Shown one piece after another: positions 9,901 through 21,230 of a stretch of 64,000 bases of DNA; within the stretch, counting starts at the first letter, position 1, and every line of letters begins with the position of its first letter. The position numbers and the translations under genes are program-made. The notes under the pieces are model-generated. The model saw nothing but the letters and a program-made list of their open reading frames with translations, ran no database searches and was not told the origin of the DNA. The stretch covers positions 35,291,628-35,355,627 of the forward strand of contig OZ035998.1 in assembly GCA_964035015.1 (NCBI GenBank). Direction: 5' to 3'. The stretch is from Corallium rubrum (lineage: Eukaryota; Cnidaria; Anthozoa; Scleralcyonacea; Coralliidae).

Positions 9901-12157
9901 TCGCATTTTGTTTCACAACTGGCTTGTGGGGCATATAGAACAACCGTCCGCCTGTTGGTTGCTCTGGTGCTCTTTCGATGATTCCTTCTTTCAGCTGGTT
10001 TTCAATGATCTCTTCATAGTCTTTCTTCAGGTCTTCATCTCGATCAATCTTCCTGCAGACGTTACGCAGCCGTTTTCTACTAGGTTCGAGGTTATTATTC
10101 GAAAGAGTCTTCCCTGGGATCCACGGTACATTGACTTGATATCTCCCCTCTTCCGTCTTGACTATGTTCTCTTGAAAATCACGATACACATCCAGCTGGT
10201 CATTCTCGCCCCGATCTTCCACTCCTAAAACATCCAGACTGTACAGTCTCTCGTAGTCAGTCGGTTCTCTTGCAAACATGCACTGGCCACTTGGGTAATC
10301 ACCACCATGGATGATCCAGCCAAATGTAGTTCCTTCCACAATGGGATCGCCTTCATTGCCTTTGTAAATCTGCTCTGTCTTGATCTTGCAGTAAGTCTTG
10401 TCGCCCAAGATCATGTGAATTGGATACTTGCCTTCTGCTGTCATGTAAAACCTCTTGTCCTTTGTATGTTCATACCCAAGTTTCAGTTTGTTCATGTTTG
10501 GTCTCCTTACAGTAGTGAAATCTGCCAACTTTGATCCAGTTAATTCAATTTCTTGGTGGGCCTGTCCATCCATTGACTCAATGGTGGCTTGGAATATGGG
10601 CATGGACTGTTTTCGTGTTCCATTGACGGTCATAATCTCCCTTGACTCATGTCTGACTGGAGGTAGGTTGAGTCTCTTGGCAGCCTGTCTCGAAATGAAA
10701 TTTCTTCCAGATCCAGTATCCAAATAGGCCCAGAATACCTCTTCCTTGACTCTTACTGGTATTATTGCTGGTAGTGTTGTCTCCTCGGTTGCTGTGGTGT
10801 ATCCAGTTAGGACAGTTCCTTCTCCATCATTCTTGTTTCCTTGGTTGCAGAGACTTGTGTGGTGTTTGGCACCACAATGGTAACATCCACGGCTGCGACA
10901 ATGATTACCTCTATGTCCAGGTGAGGCACAGTTAAAACACAGGTTGTTATCCACAAAAAAAGTCTTTCGCTGGGTTGTTGTGACAAGAGACTTGCACTTA
11001 TCGCTCCAGTGGTCTGACTTGCAAAACATACAATGAGGGGTCTTCTTCTCATCCTTTGGTCCTCCCTTTTGCGTGTACATGCTCCGTTCCTTTGAATCCT
11101 TTCTTCGGAAGTCATTTGGGGGTCTACTGCTTTCCTCCGTTTTATTTCTTCTCAGCCACTTTTGTAAGTTGTCGATTAACTTTTCCATGTTCCACTCTTC
11201 CCAGTTGTCATCAGTTCTGACTAAGTCGGATTTAACATGAGGTAATTTGTTGAGAGTACACATTACAAACCCATCCAATTTCTGCTGTTCGTTAAGGGTC
11301 AGCAAAGCGTCGTAATTTCTACTCAAACTCTCGTAAAATGCTTGTACTTTTTCATAAGAAGATCCTCTGACAGGGACTAAATTTACAATCTCGTCGACAT
11401 GGGCATTTACTACCAACCTTGTTTGTCCGTATTCTTTCTTTAGTCGTTCCCAAGCGGTCCTATAGCCAAGCGATCCAGGTTTGAGATTCGAAATCTTGTC
11501 TCTCACCTTGCCAGACACCATTTCAAGTAAATAACCAAACTTCTCTTCGTCGGTGATCGGTTTGCTATCCACTTGTGTTGTGAACATATTCTCAAATCTC
11601 ACCCAGTCAGCTGTTGTCCCTTTGAACGGTGTTATTCTCAGTTTGGGAAGTTTGGCTTGAGTGCTTCTCGCTGTCTTTTCCATCGCTAGTTTCTTTTCGG
11701 TCATCACGAGTTCGTCTTGTAGTTTCTCTCGCCATAGTTGTCTTTCTTGGTCTCGAATTACTTCTCGGTGATGTTCTTCTTCCTCACGCTTTGCTTCTCG
11801 TTTTCTGTTCTCTTCTTTGCTAGCAATCTCGTCCTTTCTCTTGGCCAGAACGTCTGACAACTTGTTGATCTCTGCTATCCACGGTAAGTACTTGTCTTTC
11901 GCGTTCTTCTTCCATTGTCGAATTGCTCTCGCTGTATAAACATCACGCTCAAGTTTCACTTCCTGCATACGAGACACCAGGTTGTATATTTCATCAAGAA
12001 TAGATGTTGTTCGCGTACTTACCGTTTCCATTTCTTTGTAGTCTTCCTCGTTGATCAGATCGTCGGTCTGTTCAAGATAGTACTTTAACTTCTCGACTTC
12101 TTTGTTTATTTTTACCTCCATTTGTTGTTCTTCCTCGTTTTGTTCGGGGTCCTCCAT
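6953..12157 (-). CDS. gag-pol: BEL/Pao Gag-Pol polyprotein
   Basis: One open frame, about 1734 residues from the Met at 12157. The frame stays open up into the LTR and through the primer site, so an internal start such as MEDPEQN is the likely one. Numbering below counts from the upstream frame start at 12289. Order: charged coiled coil (about 60-200), Gag region (about 210-385), three CCHC-type knuckles (420-432, 451-464, 469-481), aspartic protease (AYLDTGSG, Asp524), reverse transcriptase ([11 protein letters not shown]sp849; YVDN 923-926), A17/RNase H region (FADAS, about 1094-1098), HHCC zinc site (Cys1413 and Cys1416), integrase core (Asp1449, Asp1512, Glu1559) and a C-terminal DUF5641-like part. 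Everything looks intact except Asn in place of the second Asp of the RT YVDD box. Confidence 0.93.
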   Translation of the reverse strand: MEDPEQNEEEQQMEVKINKEVEKLKYYLEQTDDLINEEDYKEMETVSTRTTSILDEIYNLVSRMQEVKLERDVYTARAIRQWKKNAKDKYLPWIAEINKLSDVLAKRKDEIASKEENRKREAKREEEEHHREVIRDQERQLWREKLQDELVMTEKKLAMEKTARSTQAKLPKLRITPFKGTTADWVRFENMFTTQVDSKPITDEEKFGYLLEMVSGKVRDKISNLKPGSLGYRTAWERLKKEYGQTRLVVNAHVDEIVNLVPVRGSSYEKVQAFYESLSRNYDALLTLNEQQKLDGFVMCTLNKLPHVKSDLVRTDDNWEEWNMEKLIDNLQKWLRRNKTEESSRPPNDFRRKDSKERSMYTQKGGPKDEKKTPHCMFCKSDHWSDKCKSLVTTTQRKTFFVDNNLCFNCASPGHRGNHCRSRGCYHCGAKHHTSLCNQGNKNDGEGTVLTGYTTATEETTLPAIIPVRVKEEVFWAYLDTGSGRNFISRQAAKRLNLPPVRHESREIMTVNGTRKQSMPIFQATIESMDGQAHQEIELTGSKLADFTTVRRPNMNKLKLGYEHTKDKRFYMTAEGKYPIHMILGDKTYCKIKTEQIYKGNEGDPIVEGTTFGWIIHGGDYPSGQCMFAREPTDYERLYSLDVLGVEDRGENDQLDVYRDFQENIVKTEEGRYQVNVPWIPGKTLSNNNLEPSRKRLRNVCRKIDRDEDLKKDYEEIIENQLKEGIIERAPEQPTGGRLFYMPHKPVVKQNATTTKVRMVFDASAKPNPLANSVNECMFTGPPLQPLLWDIMVRARMSPRLIVADIQKAFLQVGIKEGDRDAFRFLFNIDGKEEHLRFTRVPFGAEASPFMLGATIQHHLDQQPVEMQNTVQALKENTYVDNVMQTGSDVLELKKFKQEATEVLESGMFPLHKWESNVEALESEGMPNPSRILGLTWDKKEDELSLEVPAYPEDIPVTKRSIMSHLGKIYDPLGIISPTVVEGKRIFREACDEEKSWNTEVSKPLKQDWVRWMRQLRNVKVPRSVAKNLQRIKAVHLHIFADASNLACSCITIAVIEHATGTVKGLLASKSRISKRNTSIPRLELVGGQMAANMAKNLCSALKRWPIVSVTTWMDSLVALFWISNPGRSWKIFVANRVRKIASITTEIGIEWKYCPTKENVADLGSRGASINRMVSGDWFTGPEWLLDKEQWPEQPKLKSTNDVSQESNPLKETVHCAIENAPDEWDLLLDRNSYWRTLRVTAWVLRFVNNSRAKKRTLKRKKGPIDTGEIESAKNYWVRRVQSKIPENLETPGWQLIRDEATDTLKCKGRIAGYQPTYLNEGPFVKKLITHTHQKIMHLGVANTMASLRENWWVPQLRTKVKNVIKKCNVCKIYSTRPYGPPATSQLPEFRTKAGRPFEVTGVDFAGPLVHKIKKKEEGKCYVLIFTCATSRAVHLELTHSQMAEEFQGKLNSFITRKTRPRRIISDNAAVFKTTAKWIKTIRRSERLHNYLAAQEIHWTFNLAKSPWWGGMYERLIKEIKKTLYKTLGKTHLTFGQLETVVMDIERHLNNRPLTYVESEHGEEQTLTPNIILWGQNAHTIEEPDEVEEETSRLQRRLELARQHAWSRWRTEYVHGLMESHRINKGQSEVPQLGEVVLIVGEEKNRGKWMKGKVIRYVIGRDGVTRGLILLHKGNYIERPIQLVCPLEIRSALKENLHNASTETEVDAPPERKRRQAAKDAEEKIKLCLQDND

Positions 12158-12240
12158 GTTGGACACTTGGACTCCTTCGGCTTTGTTGACTTCGACGATA
12201 CCACACGTTGTTGTTTCAAATCCCAATTGTTTCTCTTGTA

Positions 12241-12257
12241 TCCTGGTCACGGCACCA
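12241..12257 (-). promoter_or_regulatory. primer-binding site for tRNA-His
   Basis: Three bases after the 5' LTR the sense strand reads TGGTGCCGTGACCAGGA. This is complementary to a tRNA 3' end of TCACGGCACCA, the tRNA-His acceptor, with a matching T-arm extension. The tRNA-His assignment rests on recalled metazoan tRNA-His sequence. Confidence 0.8.
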
Positions 12258-12260
12258 CTA

Positions 12261-12484
12261 TGACCCGAAAATTCTTGTTCTCGGGTCACAAATAGATATT
12301 GGTTTCACAGTTTCGTTTCACGCTTCACAAACTCTACGCTTTTATTATAATTTAAGGACTCTCTCCCTGTCACAAAGCTCACAATGATGTCAACGCGCCA
12401 TTTCTCACATGTTACCGAACTCGTCATCGGTCCACGTGATACAATTCTTATGGGGGGAGGGGTGGGACATCAAACTTCGCCTCA
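12261..12484 (-). repeat. 5' LTR of the BEL/Pao element
   Basis: 224 bp, identical by eye to 6670-6893. It should hold the promoter and polyadenylation signals; ATTATAATTTAAGG at about 12345 is the only AT-rich core-promoter-like patch noted. Confidence 0.95.
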
Positions 12485-12577
12485 TATTGTTAATTTGCCA
12501 TTGTTATCAGGGACTATTGAATATATATATATTGAATATCGAAAAAAACAAAGGAAACCGAGGCATGTGAAAATTAA

Positions 12578-12752
12578 GACCCCGTTTACACGATGCCGGT
12601 ACAATTTGAAAACGGAACAAAATCATGCGGGTATGCAAATACAGCATATAACATTTGATGTTATTTTTATGTCGGTATCGTGTAAACGCAAGGCCTAAAC
12701 GGCATGATTTTGTTCCGTTTTCAAATTGTACCGACATCGTGTAAACGGGGTC
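12578..12752. mobile_element. Harbinger-type MITE
   Basis: 175 bp. Terminal inverted repeats of about 51 bp with one mismatch begin GACCCCGTTTACACGATG and end with the inverse. The flanking trinucleotide TAA is duplicated (12575-12577 and 12753-12755), as expected for PIF/Harbinger. No coding capacity. Confidence 0.85.
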
Positions 12753-12904
12753 TAAGTTACAATATTGAAAAAAAAGCCATGTACAAATTACCTAGCCTGC
12801 GTAGCCGGCGCTGGGTGATCGGGGAAGGGGAGCACCTGCAGGTGCCTATTGTTATTTTTCGTGTCGCCCCCTAATTAAAACAGTGTATTAAAATAGTACA
12901 GTTA
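12753..12904. other. short non-coding stretch
   Basis: Includes a small GC-rich patch (about 12800-12845, with the perfect palindrome CACCTGCAGGTG). No feature recognised. Confidence 0.4.
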
Positions 12905-13727
12905 TGAATGAGTACGTGTAAATCACAGTGCATTCTTGATTCAGGAATTTGTGTGGTATATAGTCTAGATAGATGGAGTAATGAAAGTCATATGCAGTTC
13001 AACTCTTCGAAGTGTAAAATTTTCATAGTATCAAGGAAAAAATTGCCTTGTATATTCCCATATAATCTCTCTGGCACCGAACTTGCACGTTGCAACACGG
13101 AAACTGATCTAGGTATCAACATAAGCTACAGTTTGACATGGAACTCTCATGTTATGAAGATTGTTGCAAAGGCTAACAAAATGCTGGGTCTCTTGAAACG
13201 GCGGTGTTACACTAGTATGACAGATGTACGGGTAAGAAAGGCCTTGTATTTATCCCTTGTAAAATCGCATCTGAATTATGGTACACAGGTATGGTCACCT
13301 AATAACGTCAATCTGATGAAAAAGATCGAGGGATTACAGAGACGTGCTACGCCATGGATTTTACGATGTAAATGTGGAGAATATACTTACACGAATCGCA
13401 AGTGTCTTAACCTCCTACCACTCGCCTACGACAGGGAAATTAAAGACTTAATTTTCTATTTTAAATGTAAATATGATCTTATCCAACTTGATGTGGATCG
13501 TTTCACACCTACAGTCTCTAGTCGAACAAGACAAGGGACAAGATTTCTCTTACAAACTCCTTATTGCAAAACTGAAACTTTTCAACATTCTTATTTTAAT
13601 CGTATTGTTAAACTCTGGAATTTTGTTCTTGCGATGGCTCCCGATAGTATTTTTTTTTAGAATTTTTAGTTTTAGGCTATTTCTACTGAAAATCTATGAT
13701 GATCTTCTTGTAAATATGTTCGATCCT
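12905..13727 (+). pseudogene. 5'-truncated non-LTR retrotransposon, RT C-terminal region
   Basis: Frame 12908-13660 reads as the stretch after the catalytic core of Jockey/CR1-like reverse transcriptases: DRWSNESHMQFNSSKCKIF, then LGINISYSLTWNSHV, YLSLVKSHLNYGTQVWSP, LQRRATPWILRCK. After a T-homopolymer frameshift at about 13650 the conserved tail continues to LLVNMFDPT at 13727, where a MITE-like sequence starts. Catalytic motifs are missing, so it is a dead-on-arrival copy. Confidence 0.8.
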
Positions 13728-13930
13728 ACCCTGGGTGCCAGAGATTTTTCGACGCTCGTGGGGGATAACGGGGACACGCGAGGACGCCAGGCGGTAAAGT
13801 GGGAGGGGCCAACCCGGAAGGCTCGGTGTTCCAGAGGTTTTTCGCGCTCGCGTGTTTTACCGTTTTGATTTGAAATTTGAAACCGCCGTACCCGAGGGCC
13901 GTACGGGTAAATGATATTATATTTTAACAA
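13728..13930. mobile_element. MITE-like fragment (CCTGGGTGCCAGAG terminus)
   Basis: GC-rich insertion that ends the preceding LINE. Its terminus CCTGGGTGCCAGAG is shared with the 42.88-kb MITE, and its interior (GGCTCGGTGTTCCAGAGG, ACCGCCTGG in inverse) with 14849-14945. The other terminus was not found. Confidence 0.45.
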
Positions 13931-14848
13931 TGAATCCAGAGTCAAGTCAATTTTGTACTTCTCAAACAAGTAATGATGCTATCGTCTCGACAGTCTTCTA
14001 TACATTAGACGACTAAAAATTGCTCAAATTTAATAAAACTGGTTTGATTTTAGTTCGGGCGACGTGACAACTATAAACTTTCAAATCCACCGTCTAGCTG
14101 TTACTTGTCATGCAGACACTCAGACAGTTATAACTTCTAAACTATGCATTGTTGAACGATATCTTGTACGTTTGTTGTTATAAACTTCCCTTTGGTGTAC
14201 GGCTGATGTTTCTGGGTTATATGGAACTTTTTCAAATGTCCAAAATGTTCACTCAATAATAAATACATATTTATTTACACATGAAGTCGATTATAGAATT
14301 TCAGATGTTTCATTATATTAAACGCAGGAACTTGAACGACTTGAACTACACTTCAAATGAAAGCTTATAGGTTTCTAACAACATACTTACAGGATATATT
14401 TCAACGAATCGATGCTGTCTTGTTGTTTGTTATATATATTTTCAATGACAAAGACGTCTCGTCGCGGAATGAAGCTAAAGTAAACAGGTAGTCGCTTTGA
14501 TGCTCGTTGAGCTCGTAACGAGTCGAGACTTTTCCCACGCAATCAAGAGCAAAGGCAATCCAAAAAAAATGTGAGTTGTATATCAACGTGGAGCGAAAGT
14601 ATAGGCTCCAAAAGGATCAAACCGAGACAGAATATATATAGAAGGAAATCACTGCAGATGACTGCACCTTCTATACTATAGACGAAGTTTAATATTATAC
14701 TCATGTTATTATTATTCAAGATGTGCGATAGCCAATGAAACTTATTGTTAACAAAAAGATCCTTCGCTTGACCAATCAACGTCTTACGTCCAGATTTTGG
14801 AACGTACTGACCCAGACAACCTTTTCATTGGCTCGGCGCGATCAGAGA
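13931..14848. repeat. AT-rich repeat block with relative of the 4.4-5.2 kb insertion
   Basis: About 14130-14400 contains words shared with the repeats at 4613-4800, 25840-26000 and 63480-63600, such as ATGAAAGCTTATA and ACATACNTACA...GATATATTTCAAC. The remainder is AT-rich without a gene. Confidence 0.45.
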
Positions 14849-14945
14849 AACGGCTCGGTGTTCCAGAGGTTCTTCCCGCTCGCCCTGCGAATTTACCGCC
14901 TGGCGTCCTCCCGTACCCCCAATTGTCCCTACGAGCGAGGGTAGT
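14849..14945. repeat. GC-rich MITE fragment
   Basis: Shares GGCTCGGTGTTCCAGAGGTT with 13822-13841 and carries TTACCGCCTGGCGTCC in inverse relation to the copy at about 13785. A truncated member of the same family. Confidence 0.45.
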
Positions 14946-15632
14946 TTGATCCTGACTTAGCTTGTACTTCTCGTTGTGTAGGTCATGCCCCTGCCATAGT
15001 TAAATCAACTATATATTTTTATATATTTTTATATTTTTATATTTTCATGAATTCTTGTATTTTAGTTAGTTGGCTAACACCTCGCATGGGACTTGTCCCG
15101 TTCGTGTTCAGCCTTATTTGGTTCTCTTGTTATCATTATCATTATTATTATTATTACTAGAAATACATGAACGCAACAACCCCTCGCCCGCTTTTACATG
15201 CTTTTTTGAAACATCCCCCACCCAAACACCCACCCCCTGATTAAAATAAGCACTCCTGATATATTACCAAAACCGATGATGCGCGGCATGGCCCAAAATA
15301 AACATGTCATGTTTTCCACCAAAACATTAACGAATCCAACTGCATTCCTTAACCTTTGAAATTGACACCGTGAGATCACTGCAATATGATTGGCCCATTT
15401 GCCACTTTTGGATTCTCTAGCCAAAAACGTTTAGGAATGCAGACGGATTCGTCAATGTTTTGAACAGAAATCATGACGTGTTTTTTTGCGGCCATGCCGC
15501 GCATCATCGGTTTTGGTAATACAGCCAATATAAAAAACAAACAGATATAAAAACAAATGATATTAAATCCTTTGGGATATTAAATTATAGAATTTATGGA
15601 TAGGTCAATAGGATGACAAAACTGATTTAAAC
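14946..15632. other. non-coding, with a repeat terminus at about 15137-15200
   Basis: ATT microsatellite followed by ACTAGAAATACATGAACGCA and CGCCCGC. This is the inverse of the terminus of the repeat at 18.0-19.1 kb. Also an inverted pair of GATGCGCGGCATGGCC-like words (about 15275 and 15490, around GGTTTTGGTAAT) suggests a small TIR element. No gene. Confidence 0.4.
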
Positions 15633-16816
15633 CAGTGGCGTCGTGGGAGCTGTTCAACAGGGGGGGCTCAAGTCCAAAATTTTCCGACAGGTGTATTTTT
15701 TCTGTAAGTTTTCTGATTTAAAAAACTACAGTATACAGTAGCTAGGTTAACACTAAGAGTCCAGGACATGAACGCGAAGTTATCCAGCGAAATTTGCGTT
15801 GTTCTGTTGTTCACGCGCTAACGTATTTTATAATGAAATAGGTCGTAGGCAGGATTTTTGAGTCAGGGGGGCAATAAGACTGCGCAATATCTAGGGGGGG
15901 GGGTCCGGGGGTATGCTACCCCGGAAAATTTTTGAGATTTGAGAGTCTCTGAAATGGCATTTCCCGCGATCTGACATCATATTTGAGCAAAATTTTGAAC
16001 ATTTTAAAACTTATTTTTAAGACACGTTCTCTCATTTTTTGTCTAAAACTACAGTATTACATATTTACAAAAACAACGACAGTCATTTGCAACTCACTTG
16101 TCACTTTTCACCAAAATGTTCAGAAGTTCGTTACGAAGTTCGCAAGTTCGTTGGGAAATTCAAAGTTCGTTTTCAACTACGCAATTGATTGCCGGCCACT
16201 AGGAACCAAGCAGTCAATCAAATGCGTAGCTTAAAACGAGCTTTGAACTTCCCAACGAACTTCCGAACATTCTGGTGAAAAGTGAGTAGCAAATGACTGC
16301 AAAATAATAGTTACTCTAACGGGATAAAGGCATAAAGCGCGAACGTAACGCGAAAACTCATTGTCACAGTTATGATATTAAACGACTAGTTAGCTCTTTA
16401 TTGTGTGACTCTGGGAACAAATATGATGTTGTTGCGCAATTATTAACTATATAACTGTCTGAATACCAATAAAAAATAATAAGAAACATTATAAAAATCA
16501 TATTTTGGATTTTCTCGGGGGGGGGGGGGGGGGGCAGTTGCCCCTGCTGTCCCCCCGCTATCTATGGCCTTGGTATTGCATTACTATGAGTTATGACAAA
16601 TGCCAGGCAGGATAGTGTGAGTTCACTGTGGCTGACAACATGAACAAACTGGCCGAAATAAGCCGATCCAGTAAGTCATTACATTATTGTAAACAATCTA
16701 TTGTCAACTGATGATCAAGTTTTCCGACAACCACAAAATTTTGAAAATTTCCGACAAATATCAAATAGTAGGGGGGGGCTATAGTCCCCCCTGCCCCCCC
16801 GGCCACGACGCCACTG
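15633..16816. mobile_element. hAT-type non-autonomous element
   Basis: Terminal inverted repeats CAGTGGCGTCGTGG / CCACGACGCCACTG, flanked by a perfect 8-bp duplication ATTTAAAC (15625-15632 and 16817-16824), the hAT signature. The interior is G-tract rich with no transposase. It contains a nested foldback (about 16078-16302) and a GGGGGTCCGGGGG block at about 15900 that recurs at 19.17, 54.74 and 58.6 kb. Confidence 0.85.
16078..16302. repeat. foldback nested in the hAT-type element
   Basis: Imperfect arms of about 95 bp: CAGTCATTTGCAACTCACTTG...AAGTTCGTTGGG on the left and its inverse on the right, around a short GCCGGCCACTAGG loop. Probably a separate MITE inserted within the larger one. 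Confidence 0.65.
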
Positions 16817-17565
16817 ATTTAAACATTAAATGAAAGTTGAACATATCAAAGTAAAACTTGGATTTCATTATTAAATTCTGGTTGTAAAAAATATAAGTTT
16901 ATTGTTTTTAGGAGGTTTCAAAAGGGATGGGATGATTTTTAGTAAGCCTTAATTTAAATGGCTTCTCTATGCATGTACATTTTGCAAAGGCAGAATTAAA
17001 AGTTAACAGCTCAAAAATTACATTTTCAATAGTCTGAGATAAAAACAATTCAGTAGAATCGGATTCCACAAAGAAGACAGACAACGTTTCAGTCGAAAAT
17101 TTGGAAACACAGCCAAGAAAACCGACAAAGCCCATGAGTATTTTTAATAATAAAAAGTACATGCACGTCCACCACGGTTAATATAAAGCCCAAGGTAGTG
17201 TTATGGTTTGGAAGAGCAAAGGGAAAGCACGAAAACGTGAAGCTGTATATTGTTTTATAGGACATAAGGACAAAATACAAATCCCCTACCGTTAATTGAG
17301 AGTTGAGACCACTGAGCCACAAACACTGCAATTCAGATCGACTTTTTGTTTACCATACGGCGTTTGGTTTCTTCAGGTTCTCTGGTTTCGCTTCAAGATA
17401 TATTAAACCGGCTGTTTGTATCCTTTTCTTCGTTGTTCTCTTTTAATTTAAGTAGAGCAGGCTCCATATTTTCGTTAAACGAAAGCAAAATAATACTGAC
17501 AGATTCAGTTTTCTGCATCGCTAGTCACCAGTGTTCAACTATTCTTACCGCGTGACACCGTACCA

Positions 17566-17568
<3 letters not shown>
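16817..17568. other. no gene recognised
   Basis: AT-rich, short open frames only, no repeat partner noticed in this window. Confidence 0.4.
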
Positions 17569-17647
<79 letters not shown>

Positions 17648-17770
17648 TAAACTATTTCCGAGATTACGTCTCCCTCGCTTTTTCTCCACGCGTGTAAAAT
17701 GGACTCCACGCATGTCGAGATTAGCACCCTCACCGGGCTCCGGGCCTTCGGCCCTACGCCGGGCTCGGGG

Positions 17771-17811
<41 letters not shown>

Positions 17812-17975
17812 ATTATTATCCCCGAGCTGGGCGACGGGCCAAAGGCCCGGAGCCCGGTGAGGGTGCTAATCTCGACACGCGTGGAGCCATTTTACACGCG
17901 TGGACAAGCGTGATACGCGAACGAATTTCTGTGATCTGAATATTTATTTATTTATTTATTTATTTGTATATATGT
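17569..17975. repeat. nested foldback with microsatellites at matched positions
   Basis: GC-rich arms (17685-17770 and 17819-17904, beginning CTCCACGCGTGTAAAATGG) flank a central (ATT)n loop at 17771-17818. Outside the arms, AAATAAATAAATAAA plus (TA)n on the left mirrors (TATT)n plus TATATA on the right. The whole stretch can fold as one hairpin of about 400 bp. Probably a foldback MITE; target duplication not identified. Confidence 0.6.
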
Positions 17976-18012
17976 GTGGACAGACCATGCGCGGTTAAGA
18001 TTGTGGGGCACT

Positions 18013-19085
18013 GGGGACAATATAGTTCTTGACAAAAATATTTGAACTAACAACATAATATATTCTTGACAAAAAGACTTGAGAAAGGAGTTTTTGGGAA
18101 ACGTATATCACTTTTGAAAGAATAGAAACAAATCAACGTCTACGTATAAAGCAAAACAACGTCTTGAGTAGAAGGAAACCTGTCAAACCGAAACTCAAAA
18201 GGAGGAGAAAGCAAGAGTGAAACTTGAAAACCGACGAAGAAATAAAGGCCGGCGAAACGGTTTAAGTTTACGGTAAAAATATAGAGCAGCCGCTCTCAGT
18301 AATCACGAACATTTAGTAGCAAAACTGTTCGAGTTTCCCACTTTCCTTACGTATATCCTATCACTGTTAATTTTGTTTTCTCTTTTGTGTGTCCTTAAAA
18401 TTTTATCTGTGGCTGCCGTCTTAATATCGTTTTTCAAATAGTTTTCTTATTGTCAAAACCACTTGTGACAAACGTAGCTTGTCCATAATTTGGCATAAAA
18501 ATCGGAAAAGGAGCATTTTTTCTTCTGTAAAACGTACAAATGCTGTTGAAATATTTATTAACATGCAGGTGAAAACAATTTCAGCACTTTGAAATGTCAT
18601 AAAAGAATATTGCCGTGGCAGGCAAAAAAATTTTCAGATGCTGTAGCGATGTTTTTTGTAAACATGGAGAGAAAGAAGTGTACAATATAACCCTAATATT
18701 TTGACAAAATTTTGCCGCCTGCCTCGGTAGTCTGGTGGTTAACATAGTCGCCTTGCACGGTAATATGGTCGAGTTCAAACCCTGGAAACGACGTGCAATT
18801 TCCTTTATCTCAATATTTTTCACGAAATATCATCCTTAAATTTTTCTTTGTTCCTCGTTACTTTTTCCTTCGAAAAATAGATTTATTAAAACTGCAGTTT
18901 TTTTTATTTCAAATATTCTACTAGAATAAAAACTATATTTTAATCAACAGGAGTGGCTATTTCCAGTCCCCCAATAAAAAAGAGCGCAAGGGGAATATCA
19001 GGAGGTATTTACAAAAATTCATGCAAAAGCGGGCGAGGGGTTATTGCGTTCATGTATTTCTAGTTATTATTATTATTATTATTAT
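18013..19085. repeat. 1-kb dispersed repeat with tRNA-like segment, copy A
   Basis: Collinear with 40513-41556 from ATATAGTTCTTGACAAAAA through TGTATTTCTAGTT. At 18718-18785 a tRNA-like stretch carries a degenerate box A (GGTAGTCTGGTGGTTA) and a box B-like GAGTTCAAACCCTGG, so a SINE or a SINE-containing composite is likely. It ends in CATGTATTTCTAGTT and an (ATT)n tail. No protein-coding capacity. Confidence 0.6.
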
Positions 19086-19129
19086 TATTTACCAAATTAA
19101 AGTTGTTAAATCAAAACAGGCAATATACT

Positions 19130-19230
19130 TACTACGTGGGGGAGCGCCGAAGGTGCGACAAACTTCCAGGGGAGTCCGGGGGCATGCTCCCCCGGATTTT
19201 GAGGGGGATTTGAACAAGTTTTGAAGGATA
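19130..19230. repeat. GTCCGGGGGCATGC repeat fragment
   Basis: Contains the palindromic core GGGGGCATGCTCCCCC. The same block sits inside hAT-type MITEs at 15.9 and 58.6 kb and in the repeat at 54.74 kb, so this is probably a MITE remnant. Confidence 0.5.
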
Positions 19231-20037
19231 TAAATTACCAAATAAATACCCAAATATATGAATACACCATACCATACAAGGCATATATCATGTAGGAGGA
19301 CATGTCGTCATTGTCGTGGACTCATGGGGATATGTTTTATAAGTTTATGTTCCAAAATTACTATGTATATTCAGATTTCAGATTGAGATTGTATACAATA
19401 CGTCTATATAATCGTGATTCTTACTGTTTTAAAATTGGGGTTTCAAATTTACAAGAGATTAGCTAGCGTATCACGATGTCCAATCTTATTGCAAAGGAGA
19501 GGCTATAGCTACAGCCTGTATCAATAAGCATTGTTATACAATATAATTTATGCACGTGTTACACACGAGTGACTGCTGTGATTTTTATAAACAGCTACTA
19601 GTGTATCGCTGTATAATCCTGGATTGGTTGGGACAGGGAAGGGGGGTGACTAGTCACTCAAGTAGTCACCCCCCTGTATCCGCCCCTGCTCGATCAATGT
19701 GTTGTCGATCAATTTACATGTGTTATTAATTAAATGGTACTTAAAAATGTTGCTCAATGCTGTAAATCAAAGAACAAAGAAAGTTGATAATAATACACAC
19801 TTGATGAAAGTAATGTATAAACTGTTTAATAACATCGACTTTCAGTGCAAGACATCAGTACAATATATAATAAACAATACAAGCAAATAAAGCAAACCAC
19901 AAATATTAATACAGTAATACTTCAATACATTTAAGCGTTATACTTACAGCATTCACAGACACAAGTCAGTTCAGGTAAATGACAACTTCGAGAAAGATGT
20001 AAAACACAGCATGTTTACCTTTCACTTGCAAGTTGGC
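19231..20037. other. no gene recognised
   Basis: AT-rich intergenic DNA; short frames only. A CACCCCCCT/AGGGGGGTG inverted pair at about 19643 and 19668 is the only structure noted. Confidence 0.4.
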
Positions 20038-20885
20038 AATTTGTTTGGGTACACCAATATGGCCTGACCATTTCAATGTTTTGGTACACCAGTATGGCTG
20101 GCATTTCATTGTTTTGGTACACCAATATGGCCACCATTTCATTGTTTTGGTACACCAGTATGGCCACCATTTTAACGTTTTGGCCCACCAGTATGGCCAC
20201 CATTTCATTGTTTTGGTACACCAGTATGGCCACCATTTCATTGTTTCGGTACACCAGTATGGTCATCAGTTCAATGTTTTGGTACACCAGTATAGCCATG
20301 CACTATTTCATTGTTTTGGTTCACCAGTATGGCCGATTGGCCACTATTTCATTGTTTTGGTACACCAGTATGGCCACCATTTCATTGTTTTGGTACAACA
20401 ATATGGCCGATTGGCCACTATTTCATTGTTTTGGTACACCAGTATGGCCATCATTTCAATGTTTTGGTGCACCAGTATGGCCATGCACCATTTCATTGTT
20501 TTGGTTCACCAGTATAGCCACCATTTCATTGTTTTGGTACACCAGTATGGCCACCATTTCATTGTTTTGGTTCACCACTATGGCCACCATTTCATTGTTT
20601 TAGTACAACAATATGGCCGATTGGCCACTATTTCATTGTTTTGGTACACCAGTATGGCCATCATTTCAATGTTTTGGTGCACCAGTATGGCCATGCACCA
20701 TTTCATTGTTTTGGTTCACCAGTATAGCCACCATTTCATTGTTTTGGTACACCAGTATGGCCACCATTTCATTGTTTTGGTTCTATGGCTACCATTTCAA
20801 TGTTTTGGGGGCATGTACATCAGTATAGCCACCATTTCATTGTTTTGGTACACCACAGTATGGCCACCATTTCATTGTACTCTTG
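20038..20885. repeat. 33-bp minisatellite
   Basis: About 25 units of roughly 33 bp, each holding TTTCATTGTTTTGGTACACC and AGTATGGCCACCA. Some units carry an extra GATTGGCCACT or ATGCA insertion, giving a higher-order pattern (20285-20500 is repeated at 20590-20760). Because 33 is a multiple of three, open frames of up to 293 codons arise with no gene behind them. The same unit occurs in H3 at 43440-43665. Confidence 0.9.
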
Positions 20886-21230
20886 TACTAATGTTAGTTT
20901 TGTTCTTGGCATGATTGCCATTTAGCAACTTCTTACTTTTACTCTGTCTAATGGCACATGATTTTATTTGTCAAGTGGAGACCTCCTGGTAATCTTGCTT
21001 GGTAAAGGGTTAATAGTTGCATAATGTTTACAGGAAATGATTGATACATTTTTTTGTGTGCACAGAATTCCCACCTTAATAATTATGTTTAACAAATTCA
21101 AATTTTTTTTGACAACTATCTTAATAGCATTTGTTAGCACACAGGTTAGAATCATGGCGTATTGGATTATTTGCATAGCTTAATCTTCCCATACCAGCCT
21201 GTACCACTGTACCACCAGTGCCCACTATTA
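20886..21230. other. no gene recognised
   Basis: AT-rich spacer between the minisatellite and a Helentron-type 3' end; possibly the body of the same element. Confidence 0.35.

Larger units (their letters stand above)
6670..12484 (-). mobile_element. complete BEL/Pao LTR retrotransposon
   Basis: A 5.8-kb element with two LTRs of 224 bp that I read as identical. They begin TG and end CA on the sense strand. A tRNA-His-type primer site, one uninterrupted gag-pol frame and a polypurine tract are all present. It is flanked by TATT at 6666-6669 and 12485-12488, a probable 4-bp target duplication. Identical LTRs and an open frame mean a very recent insertion. BEL/Pao elements replicate through an RNA intermediate; no envelope frame is present. 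Confidence 0.95.

Noticed and set aside
7259..11823. Plus-strand frames across the BEL/Pao element
   Set aside because: Antisense shadows of the intact minus-strand polyprotein.
20015..20914. 293-codon frame with an 11-residue repeat
   Set aside because: Same cause: 33-bp unit without stops. No start context, splice site or homologue recognised.
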